Assembly (NCBI RefSeq): GCF_014127485.1
Contig: NZ_CP059903.1
Location: 2,108,001-2,172,000 of the forward strand
Source: Nocardioides dongkuii
Lineage (GTDB): Bacteria > Actinomycetota > Actinomycetes > Propionibacteriales > Nocardioidaceae
DNA length: 64,000 nucleotides
Direction of reading: 5' to 3'
Within the stretch, counting starts at the first letter, position 1. Each line of letters opens with the position of its first letter. Positions 13,715 to 24,950 of the stretch are shown in pieces. The translations under genes were made by a program, and so were the position numbers. Under the pieces are notes generated by a model. It was not told the origin of the DNA, did not search any database, and was given only the letters and a program-made list of their open reading frames with translations.

Positions 13715-14871
13715 CAGCCCACCCCGGGGTCGAGGTCGGGGTCGTCGCAGCAGGAGTCGACCGCGCGGAACAGCAGCGCGGCCTCGTCGGGCTCCGGGGG
13801 ACCGCCGCGCAGCTCGAGCATGAACTCGCGGGCGATGTCGTGGTCGGTGCGGCCGTGGGTGCGCGCCGCGGGCAGGCTGCCGAGCCCGGGGGCGACCGAC
13901 TCGAAGCCGAGAACCAGCGTGTGCGGGAAGCGCCGCCGCAGCCGGTCCATCGCCTGCGTGGGCCGGGCGGTGTCGGTGAGGGTGACCTGGATCCAGGCGT
14001 CCTCGTGCGCCGCCAGTGCCGGGTCGACGAGCAGGTCCTCCAGCCGCCCCCGCAGCCGGGCCAGCCGCCGCGGCACGGGCGCCTCGACGAACGTCGTCGA
14101 GGTGACCCCGCGCGGGCCGAGGTCGACCAGCCACGAGCCCTTGCGGTGGTCGGTCTCGGAGAAGGAGTAGGCCAGGGGCGACCCGCTGTAGCGGACCGAC
14201 TCGGTGAGCGTGTGGCGGCCGTGGAGGTGACCCAGCGCGGCGTAGTCGACGCCGTCGAAGACCGAGGTCGGCACCATCGAGACCCCGCCGACGCTGATGT
14301 CGCGCTCGGAGTCGCTCGGCTGCGCGCCCGCGACGAACGCGTGGGCCAGGACGACCGAGCGGGTCGCGGCGGAGCGGCCCGCGAGGTCGGCACGGACCCG
14401 GCGCATCGCCTCGGTGAGCGCCGACTCGTGGGACCGGCCGGGCAGGCCCCAGGGCTCGCGGACCGCGTCGGGGTCGAGGTAGGGGATGCCGTGCACCGCC
14501 ACCGGGCCGTGCTCGTCCTCGAGCATGACCGGGGTGCCGACGGTGCGCGGGTCGGTGCGGATGAAGACGCCCGCGGCGTCGATCAGCCGCGAGCTGAACC
14601 CGAGCCGCTGCGCGGAGTCGTGGTTGCCGCTGGTGAGCACCACGCGCGCCCGGGACGCGGCGAGCCGAGCCAGCGTCTCGTCGGCGAGCCGGACCGCGTC
14701 GACGTGGGGGAGCGCCCGGTCGTAGACGTCGCCGGCCACCACCACGAGGTCGACCTCCTCGGACGCGACCACGTCGAGCAGGTGGTCGACGTACGCCGCC
14801 TGGTGCGTGAGCATCCCCTCGCGGTGGAACGACCGGCCCAGGTGCCAGTCGGAGGTGTGGAGGATGCGCAC
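13714..14871 (-). CDS. sbcD: Exonuclease subunit SbcD (Mre11-like nuclease)
   Basis: 385-aa metallophosphoesterase subunit of SbcCD. Family motifs are MRILHTSDWHLGRSFHREGM, VVAGDVYDRALPHVD, LTSGNHDSAQRLG, ALGHLHGRHTL and YSGSPLAYSFSE. These hold the two-metal active site. The GTG at 14871 is supported by TAGGTT 6 nt upstream. It forms a two-gene unit with sbcC through a 1-nt overlap. The substrate is dsDNA ends and cruciforms, and this window is rich in long palindromes. Confidence 0.95.
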
Positions 14872-14877
14872 GCGTCG

Positions 14878-14883
14878 AACCTA
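14878..14883 (-). promoter_or_regulatory. -10 hexamer TAGGTT, leaderless type
   Basis: TAGGTT on the minus strand with a 6-nt gap to the sbcD GTG at 14871. Confidence 0.5.
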
Positions 14884-14950
14884 GGAGGCGGCACCGACAG
14901 CCCGTCGTCCCCACGCCGGGAGGCGCCCCATGAGCCCGGGCACACGCGCC

Positions 14951-15804
14951 TCAGGCGTAGCGCACGCAGCGGCTCGCGGAGGTGAACCCGTAGAGCACGA
15001 GGCCCGCCTCCTCGGCCAGCCGGACCGACAGGCTGGTGGGCGCCCCGACGGCGACCAGCGACCCGGTGCCGGCGGCGACCGCCTTCTGCACCAGCTCGAA
15101 CCCGGCCCGGCCGCTGACCACCAGGCAGGCGACGGCGGGCGGCTCGCCGGCGAGCACCCGGGCGCCGGTGACCTTGTCGACGGCGTTGTGGCGCCCGACG
15201 TCCTCGCGCACCACGAGGAGGGTGCCGTCGGCGTCGGCCGCCGCGGCCGCGTGCACGCCGCCGGTGCGGGCGAAGACCTGCTGGTGGTCGCGGAGCCGGT
15301 CCGGCAGGGTGCGCACCACGTCGTCGGACGGTACGGCGCCCGCCCACCGCTCGCCGCGGGGTACGTCGAGCACCGCGGCCACGCTGTCCTTGCCGCACAC
15401 CCCGCACGCCGAGGACCCGCTCGCGTGCCCGCCGTGCCGGTGGCCGAGGTCGACCGCCGGCGGCCCGTCGAGGGTGACCGTGACGACGTTCAGGTCCTGC
15501 TCGGGGGTCAGCGTCTCGTCGGTGCAGTAGGCGACGGAGGCGACCCCGGTCGCCCCGGTCGTCCCGGCCGTCCCGACGCCGCCCGTCACGCCCTCGTGGC
15601 GCAGCCAGCCGGCCGCGAGCTCGAAGTCGTGCCCGGGGGTCCGCATCGTCACCCAGGCCCGGCGCGCCGGCGCTCCCGGCCAGGCCACCCGGATCTCCAT
15701 CGGCTCCTCGGTCGCCAGCCGGTCCTCCCGGCGGCGCTCGCCGTCCGGGCGCAGCTCGCGCACCCGGGTCCGGACGGTCGGCCCCGGCCGGCGCGGCCGC
15801 AGGC

Positions 15805-15808
<4 letters not shown>
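14951..15808 (-). CDS. fdhD: FdhD sulfurtransferase for formate dehydrogenase
   Basis: 285-aa FdhD, which transfers sulfur from a cysteine desulfurase to the Mo-bis-MGD cofactor of formate dehydrogenase. The essential cysteine pair is in [11 protein letters not shown], about residue 135. Other family segments are [30 protein letters not shown] and [14 protein letters not shown]. The GTG at 15808 overlaps the pepN TGA by 4 nt (GTGA). There is an unusual Gly/Thr/Val-rich insert ([13 protein letters not shown]). No formate dehydrogenase gene is in the window, so its client enzyme lies elsewhere. Confidence 0.92.
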
Positions 15809-18273
<2,465 letters not shown>

Positions 18274-18279
18274 CTCCGC

Positions 18280-18285
18280 AGCCTA
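18280..18285 (-). promoter_or_regulatory. -10 hexamer TAGGCT, leaderless type
   Basis: TAGGCT on the minus strand, 6 nt before the pepN GTG at 18273. GGAGG also overlaps the gap, so either leaderless or short-leader initiation is possible. Confidence 0.5.
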
Positions 18286-18425
18286 TGCCCGGGCGGGAAC
18301 CTCCATTCGCGGGTCAGGCGCCCCGGGTGCGGTTTACGCTCCGCTCGGCAACCTCGCGCCTCCCAGGAGGCATCGGGCTGTCGCGAGGACGGCACGGGCC
18401 GTCCCAGCACCCGGAGGGAACCCGC

Positions 18426-20237
18426 ATGACCCTGCCCACCCGTCGCCGACGGCTCCTCTCGCTGGCCACCGCAGCCACCCTGATGCTGGGGCTCCCGGCC
18501 CTCGGCGCCACCGTGCTCGCCGGCCCCGCCTCGTCGGCCGACCCGGCCGCGGACTGCGTCGCGCCGTACCCGGTCTCCGAGCTCGCCGCCGGCGACGCCG
18601 TCGATGGCCTGACGGTCGTGCGCGGCACCACCCCGACCGGCTTCACCGGCGAGGTCCTCGGCGTGCTCGAGGACGGCATCGGTCCGGACCTCGACATGGT
18701 CATGGTCGAGCTCGACATGCCGGAGTTCGACCGCACGGGGGGCATCTGGCAGGGGATGTCGGGCTCCCCGGTGTACGCCGAGGACGGCCGCCTCATCGGC
18801 GCCGTCGCCTACGGGCTCGCCTACGGCCCCTCGCCGATCGCCGGCATCACGCCGTTCGAGGAGATGGACACCTACCTGGCCGACCCGGCGAAGCCGGACG
18901 CCCGGATCCCGCTCGGCCGGGCGGACGCCCGCACGGTGGCCGCTCGCGCCGGGATCAGCCCCGCCCAGGCCGAGCGCGGCTTCCGCGAGCTCCCGATGCC
19001 GCTCGGCGTCACGGGGGTCAGCGCCCGCCGCCTCGCCCAGGCGCAGGCGAAGGGCTCCGACTTCCTGGAGAAGGCCAGCTACGTGCTCGGCCGCTCCGAG
19101 GCGAGGGCGGCCGGCCCGGAGACGATGGTCGCCGGCGGCAACCTCGGTGTCTCGGGCTCCCACGGCGACGTGACCATGGCCAGCGTCGGCACGGTCACCT
19201 CGGTCTGCGCGGGCCGCGTGGTCGGGTTCGGCCACCCGATGGGGCTGTTCGGGACCACGACCATGGGACTGCACCCGGCGGACGCCGTCTACGTGCAGCC
19301 CGACTCGCTGGGCGCGCCGTTCAAGGTCGCCAACATCGCCCCCGTCACCGGCACCGTCACCGAGGACCGGCTCACCGGCGTCACCGGCGCCTTCGGTGCC
19401 GCACCGGCCGCCATCGAGGTCGTCTCCCACGTCGCGTACGCCGGGCGCAGCCGGACCGGCGCCTCGTCGGTGTCGCTGCCCGAGCTCGCCGCCGACGTGA
19501 CCTTCTACCAGCTGATGAGCAACCAGGACCGGGTCCTCGACGGTCCCGCGCGCGGCAGCGAGCTGCTCTCCTGGACGATCGAGGGCACCGAGGACGGCAC
19601 CCCCTTCAGCCTCGGGTTCACCGACCGGTACACCGGCAGCGACCTCTCCTTCGAGCCGGCGTACAGCGTGGCGGAGGTGGTCTCGCACCTGTCCTACCTC
19701 GACGGCGTGACGCTCTCCTCGGTCGAGGCCCGGGCCACGGTCGACGACGACCTCACGACCCACACCGTGGGGTCGGTCCAGCAGCTGCGCCGCGGCGAGT
19801 GGGTGCCGGTCAGCCGCAAGGCGCCGGTGATCGCCAAGGCCGGCCGCAACGTCCGGATCCGGGTCCTGCTCAAGGGCAGCGCCGGTCGCCTGGTGCTGCC
19901 GGTCGACCCGATCGCGGTGCCCAAGCGGGCCGCCGGCCGGCTGGTGCTCCAGGTCCAGGGCGGGGGCTCGAGCTGGTCGAGCGCGTCCGGCCGCAACGTC
20001 ACGAAGGTCGCCCAGGCGCTGGCCGATCAGCAGCGCCGCGACGAGGTGCGGATCCAGTTCGGCAGCCCGGAGAAGATCATGGGCGGGTACGACGAGGACT
20101 TCTACGAGGAGTTCTACCTGCGCGGCCCGGCCAAGCCGGGCAAGCCGCGCGGCGTCTCGTTCGTCCGGGAGAGCACCCTCGGCCCGCTCGACCACGTGGT
20201 GGACGGCGTCAAGCAGCTGCGGGTCGTCGTCCGCTGA
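18426..20237 (+). CDS. Secreted SpoIVB (S55)-like serine peptidase domain protein
   Basis: 603-aa exported protein. The signal peptide MTLPTRRRRLLSLATAATLM with a following hydrophobic core ends near AGPASSADP. The next ~200 residues resemble the SpoIVB peptidase S55 domain, including GIWQGMSGSPVYAEDGRLIG, with the probable nucleophile Ser in GMSGSP. A later copy-like block has VSGSHGDVTMASVGTVTSV and GFGHPMGLFG, also typical of S55 proteins. The C-terminus is a beta-rich extension. ATG at 18426 is the only start that gives the signal peptide directly. In non-sporulating actinobacteria the role is unknown. Confidence 0.85.
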   Translation: MTLPTRRRRLLSLATAATLMLGLPALGATVLAGPASSADPAADCVAPYPVSELAAGDAVDGLTVVRGTTPTGFTGEVLGVLEDGIGPDLDMVMVELDMPEFDRTGGIWQGMSGSPVYAEDGRLIGAVAYGLAYGPSPIAGITPFEEMDTYLADPAKPDARIPLGRADARTVAARAGISPAQAERGFRELPMPLGVTGVSARRLAQAQAKGSDFLEKASYVLGRSEARAAGPETMVAGGNLGVSGSHGDVTMASVGTVTSVCAGRVVGFGHPMGLFGTTTMGLHPADAVYVQPDSLGAPFKVANIAPVTGTVTEDRLTGVTGAFGAAPAAIEVVSHVAYAGRSRTGASSVSLPELAADVTFYQLMSNQDRVLDGPARGSELLSWTIEGTEDGTPFSLGFTDRYTGSDLSFEPAYSVAEVVSHLSYLDGVTLSSVEARATVDDDLTTHTVGSVQQLRRGEWVPVSRKAPVIAKAGRNVRIRVLLKGSAGRLVLPVDPIAVPKRAAGRLVLQVQGGGSSWSSASGRNVTKVAQALADQQRRDEVRIQFGSPEKIMGGYDEDFYEEFYLRGPAKPGKPRGVSFVRESTLGPLDHVVDGVKQLRVVVR

Positions 20238-20254
20238 CCCCTGCTGTGGAGAAC

Positions 20255-20292
20255 CCCGCCGAGTCGGCGCACATGTGCGCCGACTCGGCGGG
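20255..20292. terminator. 38-bp perfect palindrome between convergent genes
   Basis: A self-complementary block with arms CCCGCCGAGTCGGCGCACA / TGTGCGCCGACTCGGCGGG and essentially no loop. It sits between two convergent stop codons (20237 and 20308), so a bidirectional terminator is the simplest reading. Confidence 0.75.
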
Positions 20293-20307
20293 CTCGTCCA
20301 CAGTCGG

Positions 20308-21306
20308 TCAGAGGCGGACCAGCATCTTGCCGGTGTTGGCGCCGCTGAGGACGCCGAGGAACGCGTCGACGGCGCGGTCGAGGCCGTCCTCGTAGGTCTC
20401 GCGGTAGGCCAGCTCGCCCGCGGCGACCCAGGCGCCGGCCCGCTCGTAGAACTCCCCGGCGGCGTCGGCGTGGTCGGTGACGATGAAGCCGCGGATCGTC
20501 AGGCGCTTGCTGACGATCATCATCATGTTCCGCGGGCCGGGCTGCGGGGTCTCGGCGTTGTAGTCGGCGATCATCCCGCACACCGCGACCCGGCCGAAGT
20601 CGCCCATCGCCGAGATCGCGGCCTCGAGGTGGTCGCCGCCGACGTTGTCGAAGTAGACGTCGACCGGACCGTGCTCGGCCAGTTGCTTGCCGATCGGGGC
20701 CGCCTTGTAGTCCAGCCCCACGTCGTACCCGAGCTCGCCGGTCAGCCAGGCCACCTTCTCCGGCGACCCGGCGGAGCCGATCACCTTCGCGGCGCCGAGC
20801 TTGCGGGCGATCTGCCCGGCGAGCGAGCCGACGGCGCCGGCGGCACCCGAGACGAACACGGTGTCGCCCTCCCGCACCTCCGCGATCCGCGTCAGCCCGA
20901 CGTACGCCGTGAGCCCGGGCATGCCGAGCACGCTGAGGTACGCCGACGCGGGGACCGCCGAGGTGTCGATCTTGCGGAAGGAGCGGGCCGGGGCCAGCGC
21001 GTGCTCCCGCCAGCCCAGCTGGTGCAGGACGGTGTCGCCGGGGGAGAGGGAGTCGTCGCCCGACGCGACGACCTCGCCGACCGCGCCGCCGTCGAGCGGC
21101 GCGTCGAGCCGGTACGGCGGCACGTAGGACTTCACGTCGTTCATCCGGCCGCGCATGTAGGGGTCGACCGACATGACGGTGTTGCGCACCAGCACCTCGC
21201 CGGGGCCGGGGTCGGGCAGCTCGACCTCCACCGTGCGGAAGTCCTCGGGCGTCGGCCAGCCCTGCGGTCGGGCGGCCAGGTGGATCTCACGGGTCGTGGT
21301 GGTCAT
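20308..21306 (-). CDS. NADP-dependent oxidoreductase (MDR superfamily)
   Basis: 332-aa zinc-independent medium-chain dehydrogenase/reductase of the prostaglandin reductase / CurA type. The cofactor motif is VFVSGAAGAVGSLAGQIARK (about residues 148-167). The family N-terminus is LAARPQGWPTPEDF with VDPYMRGRMNDVKSY. It probably reduces the C=C bond of enones with NADPH, a detoxification role. CAGGCT lies 6 nt upstream of the ATG. It stands alone and converges on the S55 gene. Confidence 0.88.
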   Translation of the reverse strand: MTTTTREIHLAARPQGWPTPEDFRTVEVELPDPGPGEVLVRNTVMSVDPYMRGRMNDVKSYVPPYRLDAPLDGGAVGEVVASGDDSLSPGDTVLHQLGWREHALAPARSFRKIDTSAVPASAYLSVLGMPGLTAYVGLTRIAEVREGDTVFVSGAAGAVGSLAGQIARKLGAAKVIGSAGSPEKVAWLTGELGYDVGLDYKAAPIGKQLAEHGPVDVYFDNVGGDHLEAAISAMGDFGRVAVCGMIADYNAETPQPGPRNMMMIVSKRLTIRGFIVTDHADAAGEFYERAGAWVAAGELAYRETYEDGLDRAVDAFLGVLSGANTGKMLVRL

Positions 21307-21312
21307 CCCTCG

Positions 21313-21318
21313 AGCCTG
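21313..21318 (-). promoter_or_regulatory. -10 hexamer CAGGCT, leaderless type
   Basis: CAGGCT on the minus strand with 6 nt to the oxidoreductase ATG at 21306. Confidence 0.4.
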
Positions 21319-21512
21319 ACAGGGGGGCGGACGCGGGGCGGGCGAGGGACGCCGCCGGTGTGTGGGGAATCACGGGGGCAGCGATGGGGTCCGGGGCGGG
21401 CCGGCCCACCAGACTGTAAGGGCCGCCACCGCGGCTCTGCCCCTGACACCGTGACGGGGCGACCAGACCCAGCCTGACCCGGCGACCCCGGGTCGGAAGG
21501 ACGCGCAGCACC

Positions 21513-21659
21513 GTGAACGCCCACGCTCACCTCCACCTCGCCCGCGGGATCGTCGCCGGACGGATCCGCTCGGACCTCGACTCCCCGGCCCAGCGCGAGG
21601 TCGCGCTCGCGATGGACGCCGTGCGCCGCGCCCGCCGTACCTCGCGCCGTACCCGCTGA
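21513..21659 (+). CDS. Small basic hypothetical protein (48 aa)
   Basis: Short frame from GTG 21513 to TGA 21659. The product starts VNAHAHLHLARGIVAGRIRS, has an amphipathic helix-like middle (QREVALAMDAVRRARR) and a basic tail (RRTSRRTR). GGAAGGA (about 21495-21501) is a possible ribosome-binding site, somewhat far upstream. Codon use is consistent with coding. It fills the gap before the OsmC gene. Function unknown. Confidence 0.5.
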   Translation: MNAHAHLHLARGIVAGRIRSDLDSPAQREVALAMDAVRRARRTSRRTR

Positions 21660-21692
21660 CCGGACGCGCCCGTCCCGGGCGCGTCGTTCTGG

Positions 21693-21698
21693 CACGCT
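21693..21698 (+). promoter_or_regulatory. -10 hexamer CACGCT, leaderless type
   Basis: CACGCT ends 7 nt before the OsmC ATG at 21706; weaker match than the TANNNT examples. Confidence 0.35.
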
Positions 21699-21705
21699 GT
21701 CGGCC

Positions 21706-22155
21706 ATGAGCGACGCCCCGCGCACCCCCGAGACCCACCGGTCCGTCGACGTCCGCCGCACCGGCGACCTCACCTTCGAGGCGGTCAACGCGCGCGGCGG
21801 GACGCTGCCGATGGGGAGCGGGGACGACCCGACGTTCACCCCGGTCGAGCTGCTCCTCGCCGCGCTCGCCGGCTGCGGGGCCATCGACCTCGAGCACCTC
21901 ACCGGCAAGCGCGCGCCGTTCGCGTCCTTCGCCGCCCGCTCGGAGGGCCACAAGGTGCGCGACGAGCACGGCAACCACCTCGTCGACCTGCGGGTGACCT
22001 TCGACGTCACCTTCCCGGAGGGCGCCGACGGCGACCGCGCCCGGGAGGTGCTGCCGCGCTCGCTGGAGCAGATCGAGGGCCGGCTGTGCTCGGTCGGCCG
22101 CACCGTCCAGGTCGGTGACCCGGTGCGGTACGTCGCGGGCCCGGTGGCCGACTGA
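21706..22155 (+). CDS. OsmC family peroxiredoxin-like protein
   Basis: 149-aa OsmC/Ohr-family protein, probably a thiol peroxidase for organic hydroperoxides or a general stress protein. FTPVELLLAALAGCGAIDLE carries the first conserved Cys (about residue 65), and EQIEGRLCSVGRTVQVG carries the second (about 133). TGA overlaps the ATG of the SDR gene, so the two are a coupled pair. Confidence 0.85.
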   Translation: MSDAPRTPETHRSVDVRRTGDLTFEAVNARGGTLPMGSGDDPTFTPVELLLAALAGCGAIDLEHLTGKRAPFASFAARSEGHKVRDEHGNHLVDLRVTFDVTFPEGADGDRAREVLPRSLEQIEGRLCSVGRTVQVGDPVRYVAGPVAD

Positions 22156-23033
22156 TGGCGCGGTCGGGGCGCTGGACCGACGTGCCCCGGCAGGACGGGC
22201 GCCGGGTCGTCGTCACCGGCGGCAGCAGCGGCATCGGCCTGGAGACCGCGAAGGCGCTCGCCGAGCGCGGTGCCCGGGTGACCCTCGCCGTCCGCAACCG
22301 GGACCGCGGGGAGCGGGCCGCCGCGGCGATGGACGGCGACGTCGACGTCCGCATCCTCGACGTCGCCGACCTCGACTCGGTGCGCGCGTTCGCGGACGCG
22401 ACCGGAGACGTCGACGTACTCATCAACAACGCCGGCGTGCTCGGCCTGCCGCTCTCGCGCACCGCCGAGGGCTTCGAGATGCAGCTCGCCACCAACCACC
22501 TCGGCCACCACGCGCTCACCAACCTGCTGCTGCCGCGCCTGACCGACCGCGTCGTCGTCGTCTCGTCGCGCTCGCACCACCACGGGGCGCTCGACCTCGA
22601 CGACCTCTGCTGGGAGCGCCGTCCCTATCGCGCGTACGCGGCGTACGCCGACTCCAAGCTCGCCAACATGCTGTTCCTCGCCGAGCTGCAGCGGCGGCTG
22701 ACCGCGGCCGGCTCGTCGCTGCGGGTCACCGGCGCCCACCCGGGGTCGACCGCCACGCAGGTCACCGGCAACACCGGCAACACGGTCAAGACGTTCGTGG
22801 GCCGGCACGGCCACAGGCTGGTCGGCATGCCGGCGTGGCAGGGCGCGCTGCCGGTTCTGTACGCCGCGACCATGGACGTCCCCGGAAACACCTTCGTCGG
22901 CCCGGACGGGATCGGCGAGCTGCGCGGCGGGCCGACCGCCGTCGGACGCAGCCGGCGCGCGCTCGACCCCGCGCTGGCCCAGGCGCTCTGGGCGCGCTCG
23001 GAGGAGCTGACGGGCGTGAGGTTCCCGCTCTGA
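22155..23033 (+). CDS. Short-chain dehydrogenase/reductase
   Basis: 292-aa classical SDR. Cofactor motif is VTGGSSGIGLETAKALAERG (about residues 20-39), with NNAGVLGLP, the catalytic region VVVSSRSHHH and Y-x3-K in YAAYADSKLANMLFL. It resembles retinol/protochlorophyllide-type reductases that act on hydrophobic ketones or alcohols. Substrate unknown. ATG at 22155 overlaps the OsmC stop by 1 nt, suggesting a shared redox or detoxification setting. Confidence 0.88.
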   Translation: MARSGRWTDVPRQDGRRVVVTGGSSGIGLETAKALAERGARVTLAVRNRDRGERAAAAMDGDVDVRILDVADLDSVRAFADATGDVDVLINNAGVLGLPLSRTAEGFEMQLATNHLGHHALTNLLLPRLTDRVVVVSSRSHHHGALDLDDLCWERRPYRAYAAYADSKLANMLFLAELQRRLTAAGSSLRVTGAHPGSTATQVTGNTGNTVKTFVGRHGHRLVGMPAWQGALPVLYAATMDVPGNTFVGPDGIGELRGGPTAVGRSRRALDPALAQALWARSEELTGVRFPL

Positions 23034-23070
23034 GGGGGTCCCGCGGCGTCCTGGACCGACAGACCTTCCT

Positions 23071-23131
23071 CTTGACCGACGAAGCTTCGTCGGTCAAGCG
23101 GAGGATTCACCGGTCGACCGGTGAATCCTCC
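23071..23131. terminator. Tandem perfect hairpins between convergent genes
   Basis: Two back-to-back palindromes: 23071-23098 (arm CTTGACCGACGAAG, 14-bp stem, no loop) and 23100-23131 (arm GGAGGATTCACCGGTC, 16-bp stem, no loop). They lie between convergent stops of the SDR and cyclophilin genes. The second resembles the hairpin at 36829-36860 in layout (GGGAG..TTCA.CGG core). Confidence 0.75.
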
Positions 23132-23139
23132 CCGGCCGG

Positions 23140-23871
23140 TCAGCCGACCGTGACCGCGCTGATGTCGACGGCGGTCTTGGGCGTGCCGTCGGGGCCGCCC
23201 TCCTGGGTGCCGGCGGCGGCGGCGTCGGCGACCAGCTTCACGCTGGCCTCGTCGAGCGTGCCGAAGACGGTGTACGCCGGGTCGAGCCGGGTGTCGGCGT
23301 AGACGAGGAAGAACTGGCTGCCGTTGGTGTCCGGGCCGGCGTTCGCCATCGCGATGGTGCCGGCGGTGTAGACCTCGTCGCCGGTGAGCTCGTCGCCGAA
23401 CTGGTAGCCCGGGCCGCCCATGCCGGTGCCCGTCGGGTCGCCGCACTGGAGGACGCCGAACTCCGCCGCGGTGGTGACCCGGTGGCAGGTGGTGTCGTCG
23501 TAGTACTGCTGCTCCGCCAGCGAGACGAACGAGTTGACCGTGCACGGGGCCTTCTCGGCGTCCAGGGTCGCCGACAGGTCGCCGATGCTGGTCTCGATCG
23601 TGACCGGCACCTCGCCGCTGACGGTCGCGTCGCCCGGCGGCAGGTCGACCTCCTTGGCCGGCTCGCTCACCGCGTCCTCGATGTACTCGCAGGCCACGCC
23701 GGTGCCCTCGGCCGCGTCCTCCGTGGGGCTGGTGCTGCCGGACGGCGTCGACACGGCGTCGGACTCCGACGCGGTGCTCGTGGGGCTGTCGCTCTCCTCA
23801 CCGCACCCGGCCAGCAGGCTGACGGAGGCCAGGGCGGCCAGGACGGCGAGGGATCGCTTGGCGGAAGGCAT
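23140..23871 (-). CDS. Cyclophilin-type peptidyl-prolyl isomerase, lipoprotein
   Basis: 243-aa exported PPIase. A type II signal peptide, MPSAKRSLAVLAALASVSLL then AGC, gives lipidated Cys at about residue 22. A Ser/Thr/Glu-rich linker follows, then a cyclophilin domain (about residues 85-243) with NSFVSLAEQQYYDDTTCHRV, GMGGPGYQFGDEL and MANAGPDTNGSQFFLVY. It would catalyse proline isomerisation in proteins outside the membrane. ATG at 23871 is supported by TACGAT 7 nt upstream. Confidence 0.92.
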   Translation of the reverse strand: MPSAKRSLAVLAALASVSLLAGCGEESDSPTSTASESDAVSTPSGSTSPTEDAAEGTGVACEYIEDAVSEPAKEVDLPPGDATVSGEVPVTIETSIGDLSATLDAEKAPCTVNSFVSLAEQQYYDDTTCHRVTTAAEFGVLQCGDPTGTGMGGPGYQFGDELTGDEVYTAGTIAMANAGPDTNGSQFFLVYADTRLDPAYTVFGTLDEASVKLVADAAAAGTQEGGPDGTPKTAVDISAVTVG

Positions 23872-23878
23872 GCCGCCG

Positions 23879-23884
23879 ATCGTA
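23879..23884 (-). promoter_or_regulatory. -10 hexamer TACGAT, leaderless type
   Basis: TACGAT on the minus strand with a 7-nt gap to the cyclophilin ATG. Confidence 0.5.
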
Positions 23885-23894
23885 GGGGAGGGGA

Positions 23895-24950
23895 TCACGC
23901 GTTCCGGCCGCGGGCGGTCACGGCCCAGGGCAGCAGGCGGTCCTCGCCGACCCACAGGACGTCGTGGAGGTTGACCGCCGCGCACACGTGGTTGGGCACC
24001 AGGTCGAGCACCGAGCCCAGCGGGGGGAGGGGTGCGCCGGCGACGTCGACCACGGCGTGGTGCTCGGAGAGCAGCACGACCCGGGCGTCCGGGAGGGCGG
24101 GCAGCCGGCCCCAGCCGGTGGCGTACGCCGCCCGGTCGGCGCCGATCGCCTTGCTCCCGGCGTCGAGGACCAGCCGGCCGCCGGCGTGGCTGACCACGGT
24201 CGCGCGGCAGGTCAGCGCGACGTCCTGGGGTGCCGTGGTGCCGAGCTCCCACTGCTGGGCGTCGCCGAAGACGTACACCCCGGGCCGCAGCTCGGTCAGG
24301 ACCCCCAGGTCGGCGTCCCGCAGGCTCGGGGTGGAGCCGCCGCTGACCACGCGGGGCTCGATGCCCTGCGCGCGCAGCGAGGCGGCGGCGGCGGCCAGCG
24401 CGGCGGCCTCGTCCTGCGCCGCCGACCGCAGCGCGTCGAGGGCGTAGCTGTGCCCGGGGAACGTGAACACCCCGCGCACCGGCAGCCCGGCCCGCTCGGC
24501 CGCCGCGGCCACGGCGCCGGCCTCGTCCGGGGGTACGCCGGTGCGGTGGTGGCCGCTGTCGACCTCGACCAGGACCTCGATCCCCGACCCGGCCAGCCAC
24601 CGGCCCGCCTGCTCGGCTCCCGCCGCGGAGTCGACGCCGAACGCGACCGTCGCCCGCTCGGCGAGCGACCGCAGGCGCGCGCCGGCGCCCTCGGTCACCC
24701 AGAGCGGGTAGCCGACGAAGACGTCGGCGCACCCGCCCTCGACGAACGCCTCCGCCTCGCCGATCGTGGCGACGGTGAGGCCGACCGCGCCGGCGTCGAG
24801 CTGCAGCCGGCCGATCTCGGGGCACTTGTGGGTCTTGGCGTGCGGACGCAGCGCGACCCCCGCGTCGGCGGCCCGGTCGGCGAGCCGCCGGATGTTGGTC
24901 CGGAGCCGCTCGGCGTCGACGTGCAGGTACGGCGTGGCGGGCGTGCTCAC
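23895..24950 (-). CDS. DSD1-family PLP enzyme (D-threonine aldolase / D-serine dehydratase type)
   Basis: 351-aa fold-type III PLP enzyme. The PLP lysine is in ALRPHAKTHKCPEIGRLQLD (about residues 35-45). The C-terminal metal site of D-serine dehydratase/D-threonine aldolase is seen as SEHHAVVDV followed by VPNHVCAAVNLHD. It is expected to act on a D-beta-hydroxy amino acid; which one cannot be told. The GTG at 24950 overlaps the aldo/keto reductase TGA (GTGA), so it is the second gene of that unit. Confidence 0.88.
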   Translation of the reverse strand: MSTPATPYLHVDAERLRTNIRRLADRAADAGVALRPHAKTHKCPEIGRLQLDAGAVGLTVATIGEAEAFVEGGCADVFVGYPLWVTEGAGARLRSLAERATVAFGVDSAAGAEQAGRWLAGSGIEVLVEVDSGHHRTGVPPDEAGAVAAAAERAGLPVRGVFTFPGHSYALDALRSAAQDEAAALAAAAASLRAQGIEPRVVSGGSTPSLRDADLGVLTELRPGVYVFGDAQQWELGTTAPQDVALTCRATVVSHAGGRLVLDAGSKAIGADRAAYATGWGRLPALPDARVVLLSEHHAVVDVAGAPLPPLGSVLDLVPNHVCAAVNLHDVLWVGEDRLLPWAVTARGRNA

